DNA from: Thalassia testudinum
Taxonomy: Eukaryota; Streptophyta; Magnoliopsida; Alismatales; Hydrocharitaceae
DNA length: 64,000 nt
Direction: 5' to 3'
NCBI GenBank assembly: GCA_037157565.1
Contig: JAZHRO010000036.1
Span: 133,308,001-133,372,000 of the forward strand
Below, piece after piece: positions 22,946 to 35,467 of the stretch. Below the pieces are notes generated by a model. It worked only from the letters and a program-made list of their open reading frames with translations, searched no databases and was not told the DNA's origin. A program made the position numbers and the translations under genes. How positions within the stretch are numbered: position 1 is the first letter of the stretch; each line of letters starts with the position of its first letter.

Positions 22946-24578
22946 TGGTAACAAAACAAGTCACTCTTGGGTTTTATCTTTTGTCCACATTCGATTCCAC
23001 TTGTTATTAAGGTTCTTGTGCCTTTGAGATCGAAGGTAAGTTCAAGCTTTGGCAATGTGGGATCATGCATCATGACGGATGTCGATGGAGATCGCCGTGG
23101 ACACCTCAAGAAAGGTAAATCAGGATCCCCAACCCTATCATGCAAATCGGCAATAAGGGGGCAACGCTCCCCGAGGAGAAGAGCAAGGTGGAGCCAATGG
23201 GATGAGCTCTTGCAGTTATTGATGATGCAGATCAGACATCGACACACTGGTGGAGCTCGACCTACCAGATGTGATCGTGCAAGGAGCCAAGCTATGTTGG
23301 TGGCGATGCTGACCGCAGTGCGTGCAGCGGTGATGCTACAGTAGGGCCGCATCAGGCGGTGCAGGTCCAGGGTTTATGGCGATGACGAGAAGGCTTCTCT
23401 TCCTTCGAAGCTCAAGGATGGCCTCCTTGTCGCAAGCAGCCTCACCCTCCCATCTCTTCGAGGGCACGGCAGGCATCCACCCTACGAGAGGCTTCTTCGA
23501 GGCCATCGAGGAGGGAACCGCCGAGGCACATCTCGCACGGAGGCGCCAATGGCGTTTGTGACAACTTGGAGTCGGGGGTGGTGCGGTTCCCCGGGTCGTT
23601 GTGATGCTGCTACACCCCCACACACGAGTAGGTGGGGCCAAGATCAATCCCGATCGCAGGACAACCAGGCGGTCAGAGCGGACGAGGAGGTGTTGCTCGC
23701 TGGAAAGAGGGGTTGCGGCGAAGGATATCGTGGCATCGATCTAGTGGATGTAGTCCTTGGAGATCCTAGAGATGAGATCTGCAGCGTTGAAGCTGGCGTG
23801 GATCGTGGCGAGAATCTCGCAACAAGATTGGAAGAGTGATTTCTGGCCACGTATGCTAGGGATTCAAATCCCATGGTCAGTGATCGAGGACCGCTATGCC
23901 CTTTCAGGTTTGTTTCAACCTAAGAAATACGTGGGTACCCTTATATCTTTATTTGGTTTATTTTACTTTACAAAGGAGGCTCAAAAAAGGTGAAGGAAAA
24001 AAAAGGAAAAAGGAAGGGAGAGAAGGAAAAATAAAAGAAAGCTGAGGGGAGAAAAAGAATAGGGAGAAAAATAAAAATAAATAAAAAAATTATGAAAAAA
24101 AAATGAGGTTTATGTTTAAAGAGAAGTGGATAAGTCTTCTCTTACTTTTATTGTTCTATTTTCTTATTGTTTTTTTCTCCCATACTAGTATGGGAGAAAG
24201 GGGGAATGTAGAAGCCATTATAGTCACTCCCATTTGGTAGTCCCTTTATTGCAGTCCCAAGGCACGATGGGTGACATTGGGTACTGCTACGGACTTGCAG
24301 TCCTAAAGCACGATAGCATCCTCCAGTAGTTGATGTGACATTGGATACCGCTACAAACTTGATTAGTAGCTGATTTTCACATGAGAAGCAAAACTCTGGA
24401 AGGTCTAGAGTTTCGAGGTCTCTAGAGAGAGGGAGATCCATTTTCGAGGTCCTCAGAGGAAGGGCCCAATCGATTTCTATGTGAGAGATGCAACTGCTCC
24501 ATCCTATGTTCCCGCCTGTGTAAAGTGGGTTTCTTTGTGTTACAAGCTGAGCATTCCATGCTCCAGCTTGAAGGGGAG

Positions 24579-24835
24579 TGTTGAGAAAATTAGGTTCTGG
24601 GTTTAGTGCCATATTGGAAGATATGGACTTTGTGTGTGAGTAGTGACCTATAAATAGGCGTGTACTCCTCCCATATTCCTTTAAGAAGAAGAAATACAAA
24701 TCAGTGCCCTAGCAGGACCTTCTCCCGTGATTTTCTCCCCGCTCTTCGTAAGTGGGATTTCCATATAAAACCTAAGCGTTCCTTGATTGATTTTATTGCT
24801 TTGATTATTGCTTCCACTTATTATATTTTTCAACT
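24579..24835 (+). repeat. 3' LTR of LARD B
   Basis: 257 bp, homologous to 22693-22945, followed by the GGTAT duplication. Confidence 0.85.
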
Positions 24836-24840
24836 GGTAT

Positions 24841-26052
24841 TATTAAATCTTTACATGTAATTCCATGTAATTTTTTTTTTAGGGGAATTAATTCATGATT
24901 GAAGATCAAAGATCCAAATGATGATCTTACATGGCAACCTGAATTAGAACAATTTGCAACTGTAGACAACATTGATGCAATGAATTGTTTTAACTAAGTA
25001 TCATTATTGTTCTCTATTGTATCATCTTAGAGACTGAAGAAATCTGGATCCCTTGTTGATTACCATAATCTAAACAGAACTTTTCCTCATAATCTACTCA
25101 GGAAAAAAAATCTAGCCACAATATTATTGGAAAATTGTGGTTTAAATCAAATTATCGTCCAGCTTCAATGATAATAGAATGCATTTGATTATAATGAGAA
25201 TCATAACAAAAAGAAGCATTACAAAGAATCCAATTACATTGAGAAATCTAGACAGATCCTTCATGTTTAAGGTTTCCATTCAAACATTAAGCTATGCTAC
25301 AAACTTATTTTTCTATTTGCATGCCTAACAACAATAAGCGTATAACCTTTTTCTTAGTTCTCTCGTTCTTCATTATAAAGGTAAACAGGAATTTACATCC
25401 TAAGGGAGATTGCCAGCATCAGAAGAAAGAAAAATCAAAGTAGTAATTGACTTCTAGTTGCCAACAGTATGAACTCGTAGGAAAATAGATCAATAACTTA
25501 AAAGCAATATCTATATTGCTTACCTGTAACATAAGAAACAAAAAAATAGCAGCACTGATCGCATAAACACCACCCACATTCGCAAGAAAAGCCACTACAA
25601 GAATAAATGGAGATTGTATGAAGTGTACCATATATGTAAATTGTGATTGTGCTGAAAAACATGAAAATTTTGATCAAAATATTTTAAAAAAACCTGCAAA
25701 AAAAGCCTCATGTTCACCAAGATCCATAGATTAATTTCACAGCATGTGTTGTCTTTATGATAATAGCAGCATATGTAAAAACCAAGCCTTCATACAAGCA
25801 AGGGCAATTAAATTGCAATGATGGTGTAGCTAAATGCTATGGGCTATTTGCCACCCTAGATTTTCTCCTCCCACGTGAGGCTAAGCCCATATAAGCATTG
25901 AGAATAAAAATTTTAAAAAATTGAGCTCAAGCATTTTGCACATGTTGCTTTAGGCACATATTAAGCCTTTCCCAAACTTAAATTGATATTGCCACTACGA
26001 CAACATTGTCGTACATGAGAATTCAGAATAAATGACATGTGGCGTGCCCATG
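24841..26052. other. gene-free stretch
   Basis: AT-rich DNA without recognisable element ends or coding motifs. The 70-codon minus frame at 25419-25631 has no supporting feature. Confidence 0.35.
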
Positions 26053-27425
26053 TGTTGGTCAGTTGTGTGCCCATGTGTGGGCATGAATGTGTGTGTGTGC
26101 ATGTGTTTGGCTTGCAAGCCAAGTTTGGTTGATGTCACATGTGACAAGTTATTTTCAATAGAGATTTAATTAGTTGTTAGAATCCAAATTAGGAGTGGAG
26201 TTAATTTAGGATTAGTTGGTGATTTGCTTGAGTCTATTTCGAGAAAGAGGATTTGAATTACTAAAACCCAAACTCCAAATTTGTTGGGATTGTAATTGGG
26301 ATTAGATCTCTTTAAATAAACACCAAATCCTCTTGTTTGTCCTTGAGTTGATTGAAGAAAGTTCTCTATCTCTACAACTTCTCTCTTCTCCACGCCACCA
26401 TCAACTCCAGGCCATCACCTTCCCGCTTCCACGTATGGATCTCCTCTCCTCTCAAGCATGCACCTATTGCACGTGGGATATTCCAAGGGCCTAAAATTCT
26501 TCACATGGTATCAGAGCTACTGCTCTTGCAACCCTAAGATCGAGAGACACCACGTGTGGACTTCTTGTTGGCGTGGAACACGTGAAGCAAGAAGTCAAGC
26601 ACAGAGCTGGCTTCTCAAGTTGCAAAGGACGTGAACCTCTCATGTTCCCAGGAACAATCGAGGTTGCTAGACTCCAGGACATTCAAGAAGAGGCACTTGG
26701 AACTCTCTTGTTGACCCAAGAATGATCGAGGTGCCTCGAGTCCAAGCAGAACAAGTTAAGCCATAGCAAATGCTGAGACTCCAATCACCACGAAGACCAA
26801 AGTTTTTGTTTAAGGCCCATCAAGTTGATGGACCTTGAACTACAGGATCTTCATTGGAAATCAAGATAAATTTCACGTGCTCACAAAAAAAGCACCAAAA
26901 GCATGTGAAGGAACTAAGGCTAAGGAGAAAGAGAATTATCTCATGGTGAACTGTGATCAAGGAACTATTCTCCATCAATGGAGCCTTGTCACTTGATTTT
27001 TGTTCTTTATGAGAAGGGGTTTTTCCCTAGGAAACAAGATGACCATCAACATGTGTTTCAGGATCGACTACGACTACTTCCTTGACCACAATATCACAAG
27101 TTTTGTCTTCAACAAGTCTCTCCTCATCTCTAAGAATCCGACTTGGAGGGAAGTGTTAGTGTTGTGCCGATGTATGGGTGTGAATGTGTATGTGTGCATG
27201 TGTTTAGGTTGCAAGCCAAGTTCGGTCGATGCCACATATGACAAGTTATTTTTAGTAAAGATTGGATTAGTTGTTAGATTCCAAATTAGGTGGAGTCAAT
27301 TTAGGATTAGTTGGTGATTTGATTGAGTTTGTTTCAAAAAAGAGAATTAGGATTATTAAAATTCAAATCCTAACTTTGTTGGGATTGTAAGTAGGATTGG
27401 ATTTCTTTAAATAGAGACCAAATGT
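26053..27425 (+). mobile_element. small non-autonomous LTR element J, 3' truncated
   Basis: 5' LTR 26053-26505, primer-binding site TGGTATCAGAGC (26506-26517, exact initiator-Met complement), a roughly 635-bp interior, the short purine tract TTGGAGGGAAG (27143-27153) and the first 270 bp of a 3' LTR (27154-27425). The 3' LTR stops where LARD C begins. The interior carries only a gag-like scrap (KENYLMVNC near 26930), so it is a short terminal-repeat element related to E and F in layout. LTR landmarks include GTTGGGATTGTAA and a CTTTAAATA TATA-like box in both LTRs. Confidence 0.7.
26506..26517 (+). other. primer-binding site of element J
   Basis: TGGTATCAGAGC, directly after the LTR end TTCACA. 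Confidence 0.75.
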
Positions 27426-27431
27426 TCATGC

Positions 27432-28197
27432 AGTTGACATTTAAAATAAAGCGGAAGCATGAAATATCAAAGCAATAATTAATGCATAATGGTTGGGTTT
27501 ACGTGGAAACCCCACTCATGAAGAGCAGGGAGAAAACCACGGAAGTGTCCTATAGGCATGAGTTTCTCTGTACTTCTTCTCAAAAGAATAAGTGGGGGGG
27601 GGGCATACACCTATTTATAGGCCACCACACACTCCAACAAACCACATCTCAAGATGTGGTACTAAATACCAACCCATATTCTCCAACACTCCCCCTCAAG
27701 CTAGAGCATGGAATGCTCAGCTTACACAAAAACGAAACCCACACTACACAACAGAAAACAACTCTCTGCACTGGCTCTAGCTCATAGGCAGGTGTGCTAA
27801 TGACATATCAGCGATATCTAGAGCTGCTGGACAAACTAAGACCTGGTGTTGGTGGCTCCCCATTCAGTATACCTAAAATGGGTCTTCCTTTGAAGACCTC
27901 GAAGCTAAATCTCTCACATAGAAACAACTGGGTCCTTCCTCTAAGGACCTCGAAATTGCATCTCCCTCTTTAAAGACCTCGAAACTCTGAATCTCCTAGA
28001 GTTTGGTTTCTTATGTAATGATCAACTACTCAGAAAGTCTGTAGCGGTATCCAGTGTCACCCATCGTGCCTTGGGACTACAACAAAGGGACTTCCAAACG
28101 AGGTGATTATAACAAGCCCAACACTCTCCCTTTCTTCCATACTCCTATGGGAGAAGAAAATAATAAGAAGAAATTCAATCATAAACATAGGAAATGA
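27432..28197 (-). mobile_element. LARD copy C, truncated (minus strand)
   Basis: The left part (27432-27692) is the family LTR in reverse: GGTTTACGTGGAAACCCCAC, CCTATTTATAGG and TCCAACA at its edge. It is followed by the reversed polypurine tract CTCCCCCTCAAG and about 500 bp of the conserved LARD tail. Its left edge cuts the 3' LTR of J. Its right edge is the LTR of copia K. The remaining LARD interior and its 5' LTR are not present beyond K, so they were lost. Confidence 0.75.
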
Positions 28198-28332
28198 AGT
28201 TGAAGGAAATGAAGAGTCTTATTTCATAAGAAAAACCGTACACCTCTTTTATAAAGAGAAGTGGGGAAAATATTACAAGACTCCAGATAAAAGTAAAAGA
28301 CACAAACCCTCATAACATAACGTTAATCCCCT

Positions 28333-31300
28333 TCAAGCTAGAGCATATATATCAACCATGCTAAACTTATTTCTACACTTCTCAAACAAGGGGCGTGATA
28401 AGGGCTTGGTGAACAAGTCTGTAGTCTGCTCTGACGAAGCTAAACAAGAAGTGCAAAGTAGACCCCGCTGAATCAGGCTCCTAATATAGTGGCAGTCTAC
28501 CTCCATATGCTTCGTCCGTTCATGAAACATAAGGTTATTAGCTATAATATATATGTGGCAACTCTATTATCACAATATATCTCCATAGGCTCCTCAATAG
28601 TAACATAGAGATCCTTCAATAATGACCGTATTTAGATCATCTCAGCAGTTGTATGCACCATAGCACGGTGCTCTGATTCGGCACTGGAACGTGACACCAT
28701 GCTCTGCTTCTTGCTCCTCCATGTCACCAAATTTCTTGTAACAAAGGTATAAAAACCTGTGGTGAACCTCCTGTCCCCAATATCACTCGCGTAGTCGACA
28801 TCAGAGTATCCAACAACAGTCATAGGAGCTCCTCTCTGGAACAGAAGTCCTCGACCTGGACCCTCCTTGACATATCGCAACACCTGCATTATTGCCTATC
28901 AATGCTCACCTATAGACCTATCTAGAAACTGACTCAACTTACCCACTGCAAGGCTGATATCTAGCCTAGAGCAATTTTCCTACAAGCTGCCTATATGCCT
29001 TATCCATTAGTAGAGCAGACTAATCAAATAGGTGAACCTTTGAATCCATAGGGATACTCTCTCTTAGACCCAAGCATGGCAGCCTCCTGAAAAATATCCA
29101 AAGCATAACAATCCCCTACTTGTTCGTGGCAATCTCAATACCTAGGAAGTACCTGAGTCTCCTAAGGTCCTTCATGACAAACTGCTATGTCAAATACTCC
29201 TTAATCTGGGATATACCAACCATGTCATCTCCTGTGAGAATAAGATCATCTAAATACACAAGTAAAGCCACAACACCCCTACTAGTCTTTCTCACAAACA
29301 AAGAATGGTCAAACGAAGACCTCTGTAATCCAATCACAAACAATACTTCTGATAGTCGCTGGAACCATGCTCTGGGACTCTACTTAAGGCCATAGATTGC
29401 CTTACGTAGTCTACACACGCACTCCTGAACCTCGAAACCTGGGAGCTGTTGCACATATATTTCTTCCTGAAGATCACCATAAAAATGGCATTTTTGGTGT
29501 CCAGCTAATGAAGTGTCCATCCATAGTGCGCAGCCACAGAAACAAGAATGCAAATAGTAGAGAGTCGAGCCACTGGCGAGAAGGTGTCAAAGAAATCTAC
29601 TCCATAAATTTGAGTGAATCCTTTGGCCACAAGATGAGCCTTGTACCAAGAAATAAACTCATCAGGGTTGTATTTCAAGGCAAAGACCCACCTTGCTCCA
29701 ACAAGATGTGTGCTAAATGGTAAAGAAGCAAGCTCTCAGGTGCCCCTATCACAAAGAGCAAACATTTCCTCTTCCATCCTTCTAATGTGGATTCGGAAGT
29801 TCCTGCTGATAAGACGTGGGAATCTCAAAGGTAGACACTGCAGTGGTAAAGGCATGAAATGCAGCACCCAAAGAGTGGGTAGACACTGCACTCCCAGCCA
29901 CACAATTTTGACCACATGAGCGAGGTTCTTTTCGAATAGCAATCAAAACATCATCATCATCAGGTGGACCTAGAGAAACATCAATAGGACAAGTATTGTC
30001 GGTAGGCTCAATATGTACCTGATCAAGGGAGGACTATGGTGGCTCAAGAAGGATAGAGGAAGGAGAGTGTGTAACTTTCTCTCTCTGATATGTAGAACCC
30101 ATAAATGTTCTTTTACCTGGAAGTACAATTCTGAGCAAATTAGCAAGCTACTCTAGAGTAGTACTACTAGCTTGGAAATCATCCATGGACGCAAGAGGCA
30201 CAGGCATAGGCACAGCAATTTCCACATCACGCAACCAACAAGCGAAAGTGGAAAAATAGGGAATAGACTGATGAAAAGTAACATTAGCACCGACATATTG
30301 TTTCCTATGTATAGGATCAAAGCATCTGTACCCCTTCTGGATTCGACAGTAGCCAAGAAGCACGCACTTCACTGCTCTGGGTGCAACTTTGTCATGTCCA
30401 GGTCCAAATAAGTGAACAAAGGCAACACAACCAAATATCTTAAGAGGGGTCAAAAATAGATCTACATCTGGATATAACACTGTCCATGGTACTTGTTCAT
30501 GAAGCACAGAAGAGGGAAGCCTGTTAATGAGATAACATGCAGTCAGTACTGCATCCCTCCAGTAAAAGTGTGGGACACTTCTAAATAAGCAAGGCACGAG
30601 CAGTATCCAGAATGTGTCTATGTTTCCACTTTGCCATCTCATTCTATTGTGATGTGTGAGGGCAAGAGGTCTGATGTACAATACCAAGAGAAGCATAAAG
30701 AGTGGCCAGTTGCTTAGTACAAAATTCCAACGCGTTATATGTTCTAATAGTTTTGATACACGTATCAAACTGATTCTTCACAAAGGCAATAAACTAAATG
30801 ATAAGAGAACCAACATCTGATTTATTTCTCATCAAAAATATCCATGACAAACGTGAAAAATCATCCACAAACAAATAATAGCGATGACCATGCATGTCTG
30901 CATGACCATGCCTGTAGCAGAACTACTAGAACCCGTACAAGCTGAAAAACTGGCTCTATGGTGCTTCCCCAACTGGCAAGCATCACACTAGATCTTGGCG
31001 GCAGGCGAAAGATGTGGAATAAGCCGACATAGCTTGTCTAAAGAAGGATGGCCTAGTCGTCTGTGCCACTGCAAGGCACTACCAACTAAACTCATCTAAT
31101 ATGCTGCAACAACTATACTTTGAGCTAATCTGTAGACACCACCCTCCTCATATCTGCCACCAATCATTCTCCTTGTCATGCGGGTCTTGAAAAGTACACC
31201 CAACATCATCAAAGATCGCACGATAGTTCAATTGTTTGTAATAGTACTACTAGAAAGAAACTACATGACCATATCAGGTACATAATAGACATCTGAGAAA

Positions 31301-31560
31301 TGCATGGTAAGGGTAACCAACACTCTCCTACCACGAATAGGAGCATGCCTACCATCTACCAGTTGGACTGAACATCCCTGTGGAACTCCCTGCATGTCTC
31401 CAAAACATTAGGAATTCCCAGTAAGATGATCTGACGTACCAGGATCTATCAACCAGGTAGTAGTCATACCTGAAGAAGTAGAAGCATAAGCTGTTGTGCC
31501 TGAAAACTAACCCTAATCATGTGTCAACTAGGCCAGGCACTATACCATGGAATCATTATA
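28333..31560 (-). pseudogene. pol: copia K pol (protease, integrase, reverse transcriptase, RNase H)
   Basis: Protease near 31340-31480 reads WLIDPGTSDHLTGNS, so the DSGA motif has become DPGT. The pre-integrase zinc region follows near 30970-31080 (QWHRRLGHPSLDKL, CDACQLGKHHRASF). The integrase core is frameshifted. Its downstream domain is open at 30148-30768 with YWRDAVLTACYLINRLPSSV and GYRCFDPIHRKQYV. Reverse transcriptase covers about 28960-29990 with stops. RNase H is at 28632-28889 (GYSDVDYASDIGDRR, WRSKKQSMVSRSSAESE), and the C-terminus ends MVDIYALA at 28333. All enzymes are inactive as encoded. Confidence 0.8.
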
Positions 31561-32461
31561 TGCCTCTGCAAGTGTAAGGGACTCAAGAGCAGTCACTGAA
31601 GTAGGAGTCACAGTGGCTTGGTTGGTGACAATCGGCCTCCCAAGTTTGTTCCAACACTTGACCTCAACATGACCAAGCCTCTCACAATTTGTGTAAGTAG
31701 GCTTGACACAAGTACCATCTCCATGTCCTCTTCCTCTACACGAAAAGGACCCCTTCTGTTATGAGCACCAACAGTTGCATGAGTAGAGGAGGTAGGAGTA
31801 GAAATCACCTCATGTGTGGCCTGCACCTGCAATCTGCTTAATCTCCTATAGATCTCCTTAATAGGTGGTAACTCTAACAGAGTAAGAATCTGAGATCTAG
31901 CCGCCGCATACTCATCACTCAAACAAGGAACATATGGGCAGAAAATTCCTTTCTCTGATCCCTGCATGTAGTAGAAGTGCACATGGGTCTGCAAGCGTTA
32001 TACTTCTCCAGTAGATCTTTCATAGTGGAGTAATACTGTGAAAGAGTTATATTCTCCTGCTTCAAATGGCACCAGTCATAATGAATCTCAAACACCTGAG
32101 TAGAATTAAGTTCATGTGAATATGCTATCTTCCAACCATCTCACATTTCTTTGGCAGACTTGTAATACATAATCTCATCTCCAATCCGAGGAATGACACT
32201 ATTTAGTATCCAGGCTCTCACCATAGCATCATCCCTGCTCCATGTGACATACTTGCCTATCTTCTACTCTGGTAGCATCTCAATGATCACATGTTGCTTC
32301 TCATGTCCTTCTAGCGTCACAAAAAAAGTCTGAGACCAACGAGGATAGTTGGTCTCAAACAACTTCACAATAGGTGCAAAAAACGGGCTTTTGTATACAC
32401 CCGTTTCTCCTACTTGTCCACCTTGCCTTAAATTTATTTCTAACTTAGAAGATAAGACCAT
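31560..32461 (-). pseudogene. gag: copia K gag
   Basis: ATG at 32461 opens a frame with GVYKSPFFAPIVKLFETNYP and RWSQTFFVTLEGHE, the gag N-terminal signature shared with G, N and H. The frame then breaks. The C-terminal part, about 31608-31994, contains ARSQILTLLELPPIKEIYRR. The nucleocapsid zinc knuckle near 31650-31710 reads TNCERLGHVEVKC. The Cys that normally starts the motif three residues earlier is missing, so the C-x2-C-x4-H-x4-C box is defective. Confidence 0.75.
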
Positions 32462-32531
32462 AATACACCTTCAGCCATCACAAACACGCAAATTGATGCA
32501 AAAATCAGATCTAAAAAGTAGCCACAACTTA

Positions 32532-32638
32532 GGGAATACACACCCCTAAACCCACATACATGCAATAGAATACGTCTTCAATGCACCAAAGGGGAATACA
32601 CACCCCAAAATATCATCAAATATGGGAATACACACCCC
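32532..32638. repeat. three copies of GGGAATACACACCCC in copia K leader
   Basis: The identical 15-mer occurs at 32532-32546, 32592-32606 and 32624-32638, between gag and the primer-binding site. Spacing is irregular (60 and 32 bp). GC-rich reiterations of CTAGGCAG/GCCTGGG type follow at about 32930-33080. Confidence 0.8.
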
Positions 32639-33185
32639 AAATCTAATAGAAAATTCTGAAAAATACCATCAAACCACTATGCGGAGGATTCTTGGATCTA
32701 GAACTCTATCAACCAATCTCCAAGAACTCTCCAATCAGACAGAGGCACTGGTGTGCCCTCTCCCTATTGCCAAACACGTAGGCAACAAGAGAGAGAGAGC
32801 ACAAAGAGGACAGCAGATGGCCTGGGCTGACTATGAGCCTCGATTGCAGGCTGGCTGCGGCCTGGACTGCCTAAACGGCATCCAACAGGCAACCTGGAGC
32901 AACGGCGTCGAGCAGAGACCGGCCAGGACTGGCGAACGCCACGCTTGGGCAGACAGCCTGGGTGGCGGCGGTCTAGGCACCTGGGTGGACTGCCTAGGCA
33001 GTGGCGCTAGGCAGCAGCCCTGCGGGCAGCCTAGGTGGTGCTAGGCAGCAATCCCTGCGAGCAGCCTGGGCGGCGCTGCCGGTGGCGGTGACTAGGGGCT
33101 GGGGGGGTGGAGGGTTAGGGTTTCTCTTGGTAGAGCCCTCAACTTGTCTCTAATACCAAGTTGAAAGAAATGGAATAGTCAACCA

Positions 33186-34078
33186 TGACATAGACCTCCT
33201 TATTAATCATATAGATAAGGGTAAAGCATATAAATTTTGGCACCTGTCAAGGGTTAATTACTGCAGGTTGATTACCCGACTCAATTTGGACCTTGCCCAC
33301 CTAATTGTTATGGCAATGCCATCTTACCTGTCCAATGTGTAGGCTTGGGCCGTCATAAATGATTTCAGAGCCTAGAGGTAAGGTTCATATTTAGATTTTA
33401 ACAAAGGCTCCAGCAACTCCAAGGCTGAAATCTGAGTGGAAATTTCAGACATAACCTCCAGTCCAATTTCAATAGAATCATACTCAATTTATACGAGTTG
33501 CCATCATTTGTTTGCATGTTTTAATCATAGATTGTGTCAGTCGTCAGTTAATTTTAGTCAATTTTAATGAAATAAGTGCTTTAAGCTGTGCTACATGGTT
33601 CTGGGTGGCAAGAGTACAGGAACAAGGGTAAACCACAACATATTCAAGAATGGACAGTCAGATACTTTTCAACCAACTTGTATCCCTGTGTACATAGTTT
33701 TTCCTAGACATCCACTATGATTGGAATGGAGCCTTCTCGTTCTGTTTGACCCATCACAATCATTAACTGTTCCCCTGCCACTATTGACCACCATCCACAG
33801 CGTACAAAATTATTTTAATGACCCATATAAGTAGTTGCAGTTTGTATGAACCTTAAGATATTTCTAATCATGTTAAAAAGGGACATCTTTCAGATGTAGC
33901 CTTAAACTTTAGTCAGCATAACCTAAATTTTCCTTGAAATTTTCCATGGACTTTTGTTGTTGGGTGGCCCTTTCCAACACATTTGCCACTTCAAGGAACC
34001 AACTTCTTTCATGGAGATACTAGACCCTTGCACTACCACACAAGCAAGTGTAGGAACCTCATTGAGTCTAACATGCTT
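33186..34078. other. gene-free stretch
   Basis: No coding motif and no paired terminal repeats. The left edge is the breakpoint of copia K. Confidence 0.35.
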
Positions 34079-34137
34079 CATTGTTTTAAATGCCCACAAC
34101 GTACCTACGGCATGCCCACAAAATGACCTTTTTCTAA
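34079..34137. mobile_element. left part of a GCCGAC-family MITE, split by the hAT element
   Basis: CATTGTTTTAAATGCCCACA resembles the family end CAGTGGTTTAAATGCCGAC, followed by GGCATGCCCACAAAATG. The other half appears to be 45359-45662, on the far side of the hAT insertion. No target duplication of the MITE itself could be recognised. Confidence 0.45.
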
Positions 34138-34496
34138 TGTGGGGTCAGGGACGGAGGAAGGGGAGGGCCAGTGGGGGCCCAGCACCCCCAAAGATTTTGG
34201 ATTTTGGTTGCAATATTTTGAAAATAATCCCATGGCACCCCCTTAAAAATTAGGAGTAGTGGAAAGGTTTCCTATTTTTCTCACACAGCTGATCTCACAG
34301 TCATGGCCAAGTGCTTCGGCCAAAACCCAAAAGGGTTTCCTATTTTTCTTATTTGTTTCCTCTGAGAGGAGAGAAAGGGGTTGTGAGGGGCCTGACAACT
34401 GTCCCTTTCCTAGCATTCTTCATCTCCCTTGCAAAAGAAGCCTCCCATTCAAGTTCCAACCATCACGTTGCAAGTTACTAAGTGGTATGATATTGT

Positions 34497-34652
34497 TGTT
34501 ACGGGGTCTAGCTATTTATTTGTTCTATTGGTGTTATGTTGTGCTATGTATTTTTTTTTCTTCATGGAGTTTTACAGTAATTTGCATCCACCTCTCTATA
34601 TTAAGAGAGGTAGGGTTAGAGAATAAAGTGAGTTGTTCCATTTTTCCCAACT
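34497..34652 (+). repeat. 5' LTR of copia M
   Basis: 156 bp, TGTTACGGGGTCTAGC...TTTTTCCCAACT. It matches 44112-44270 with scattered substitutions and small indels. Confidence 0.85.
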
Positions 34653-34664
34653 TGGTATCAGAGC
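34653..34664 (+). other. primer-binding site of copia M
   Basis: TGGTATCAGAGC, exact complement of the plant initiator-Met tRNA 3' end, next to the LTR. Confidence 0.85.
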
Positions 34665-35467
34665 AGCGATCCTAAATCGATGGTCTGGTATTACACTTCT
34701 CAGACCTCCGTACCCATCCACCAAAAACCCTAATCCTCCTGGTACACACCCATAGGAGCCCCCACCAGCGAGCCACCCACCGCCGCCAGCCCTTGCAGGT
34801 CGCCACCAGCCGCTGGACCAGCCTGCAGGAGCTACTGCTGGTGCTCGCCGCCAGCCGCTGCTGGCCCTAGCGGGCCTCCTCCAAGTGCCATAGAGCGTCT
34901 CCACCCCTCTGTCAACGGTGATTCAAGCTCCTCGAGGCACTGCAGCGCCACCTCTCATGTTGTCTCATCGGTTGTAGGTTGCAGCGCCGCCTTGGACCAC
35001 AACTCCCGACCTCAGAGCGCTGCCCCTGCGTCGCCCCCAACCTCGGAGCAGCGCCACTCGACCTCGGAGTGCCACCCCTGACCGCTGAGCACCGCCACCC
35101 ATCATCTGCAGGTCGCGGCAATGGTCCTCGAGGTCCTACAATGCCACCTCTGAACCATCGGCAACGGCCCAGCAGATCGCTGGTGAACTAGCAGGCCGGC
35201 AGCGATGGTAGATCGATAGGTTGGTCCTCTTTCAGCGGTGAGGAGGGTAGACGCTCCTAGATGGCCATGCTAGGATGGTTCCCCACATTCTAATGTGGCC
35301 TCCATTGGTTCCAGGGGTTCTTGTAAGGCCTTTGATCTAATTTCCAGGCGATGTATGCTTGGATCTCGAGATCAAGGGATCCATCTTCTATATTTCAGAC
35401 CTTCTTCATGATCTGAAATCAGTGATTCAGATCTATTTTCTAGGTTTATCCTTCCTCTTAAGGCACA

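Larger units (their letters stand above)
22693..24835 (+). mobile_element. complete non-autonomous LTR element, LARD copy B
   Basis: 2143 bp with 5' LTR 22693-22945, primer-binding site TGGTAACAAAAC (22946-22957), polypurine tract AAGGGGAG (24571-24578) and 3' LTR 24579-24835. It is flanked by a perfect GGTAT duplication (22688-22692 and 24836-24840). Same family as copy A: TGTTGAGAGAATTAGG start, TATA in CCTATAAATA, GGGGTTTCCACGTAAA near the 3' end of the 5' LTR, and an interior polypurine stretch (about 23966-24104). There is no gag or pol. The GC-rich leader (about 23090-23850) is open in several frames by composition only. It lies 44 bp downstream of copia G. Confidence 0.85.
28198..33185 (-). 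mobile_element. degenerate Ty1/copia element K (minus strand)
   Basis: 3' LTR at about 28198-28327, pol, gag, a leader of about 690 bp, primer-binding site TGGTATTAGAG (33148-33158 on the minus strand), and only about 25 bp of the 5' LTR (33159-33185) before unrelated sequence. The two LTR starts share AGTTGAARGAAATG. Total length is about 5 kb, normal for copia, so no large insert is needed. Coding parts are in order but broken by many frameshifts. Confidence 0.8.

Noticed and set aside
22915..23874. Long frames on both strands in LARD B interior
   Set aside because: Overlapping frames on opposite strands in GC-rich DNA, and not shared with LARD A.
32532..32638. CRISPR-like array (repeated 15-mer)
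   Set aside because: Only three copies, unequal spacing, inside a plant retrotransposon leader, and no cas genes.
34596..35191. Ala/Gly/Trp-rich frames on both strands after the M primer-binding site
   Set aside because: This is the GC-rich leader of copia M. The frames overlap on opposite strands and lack motifs.
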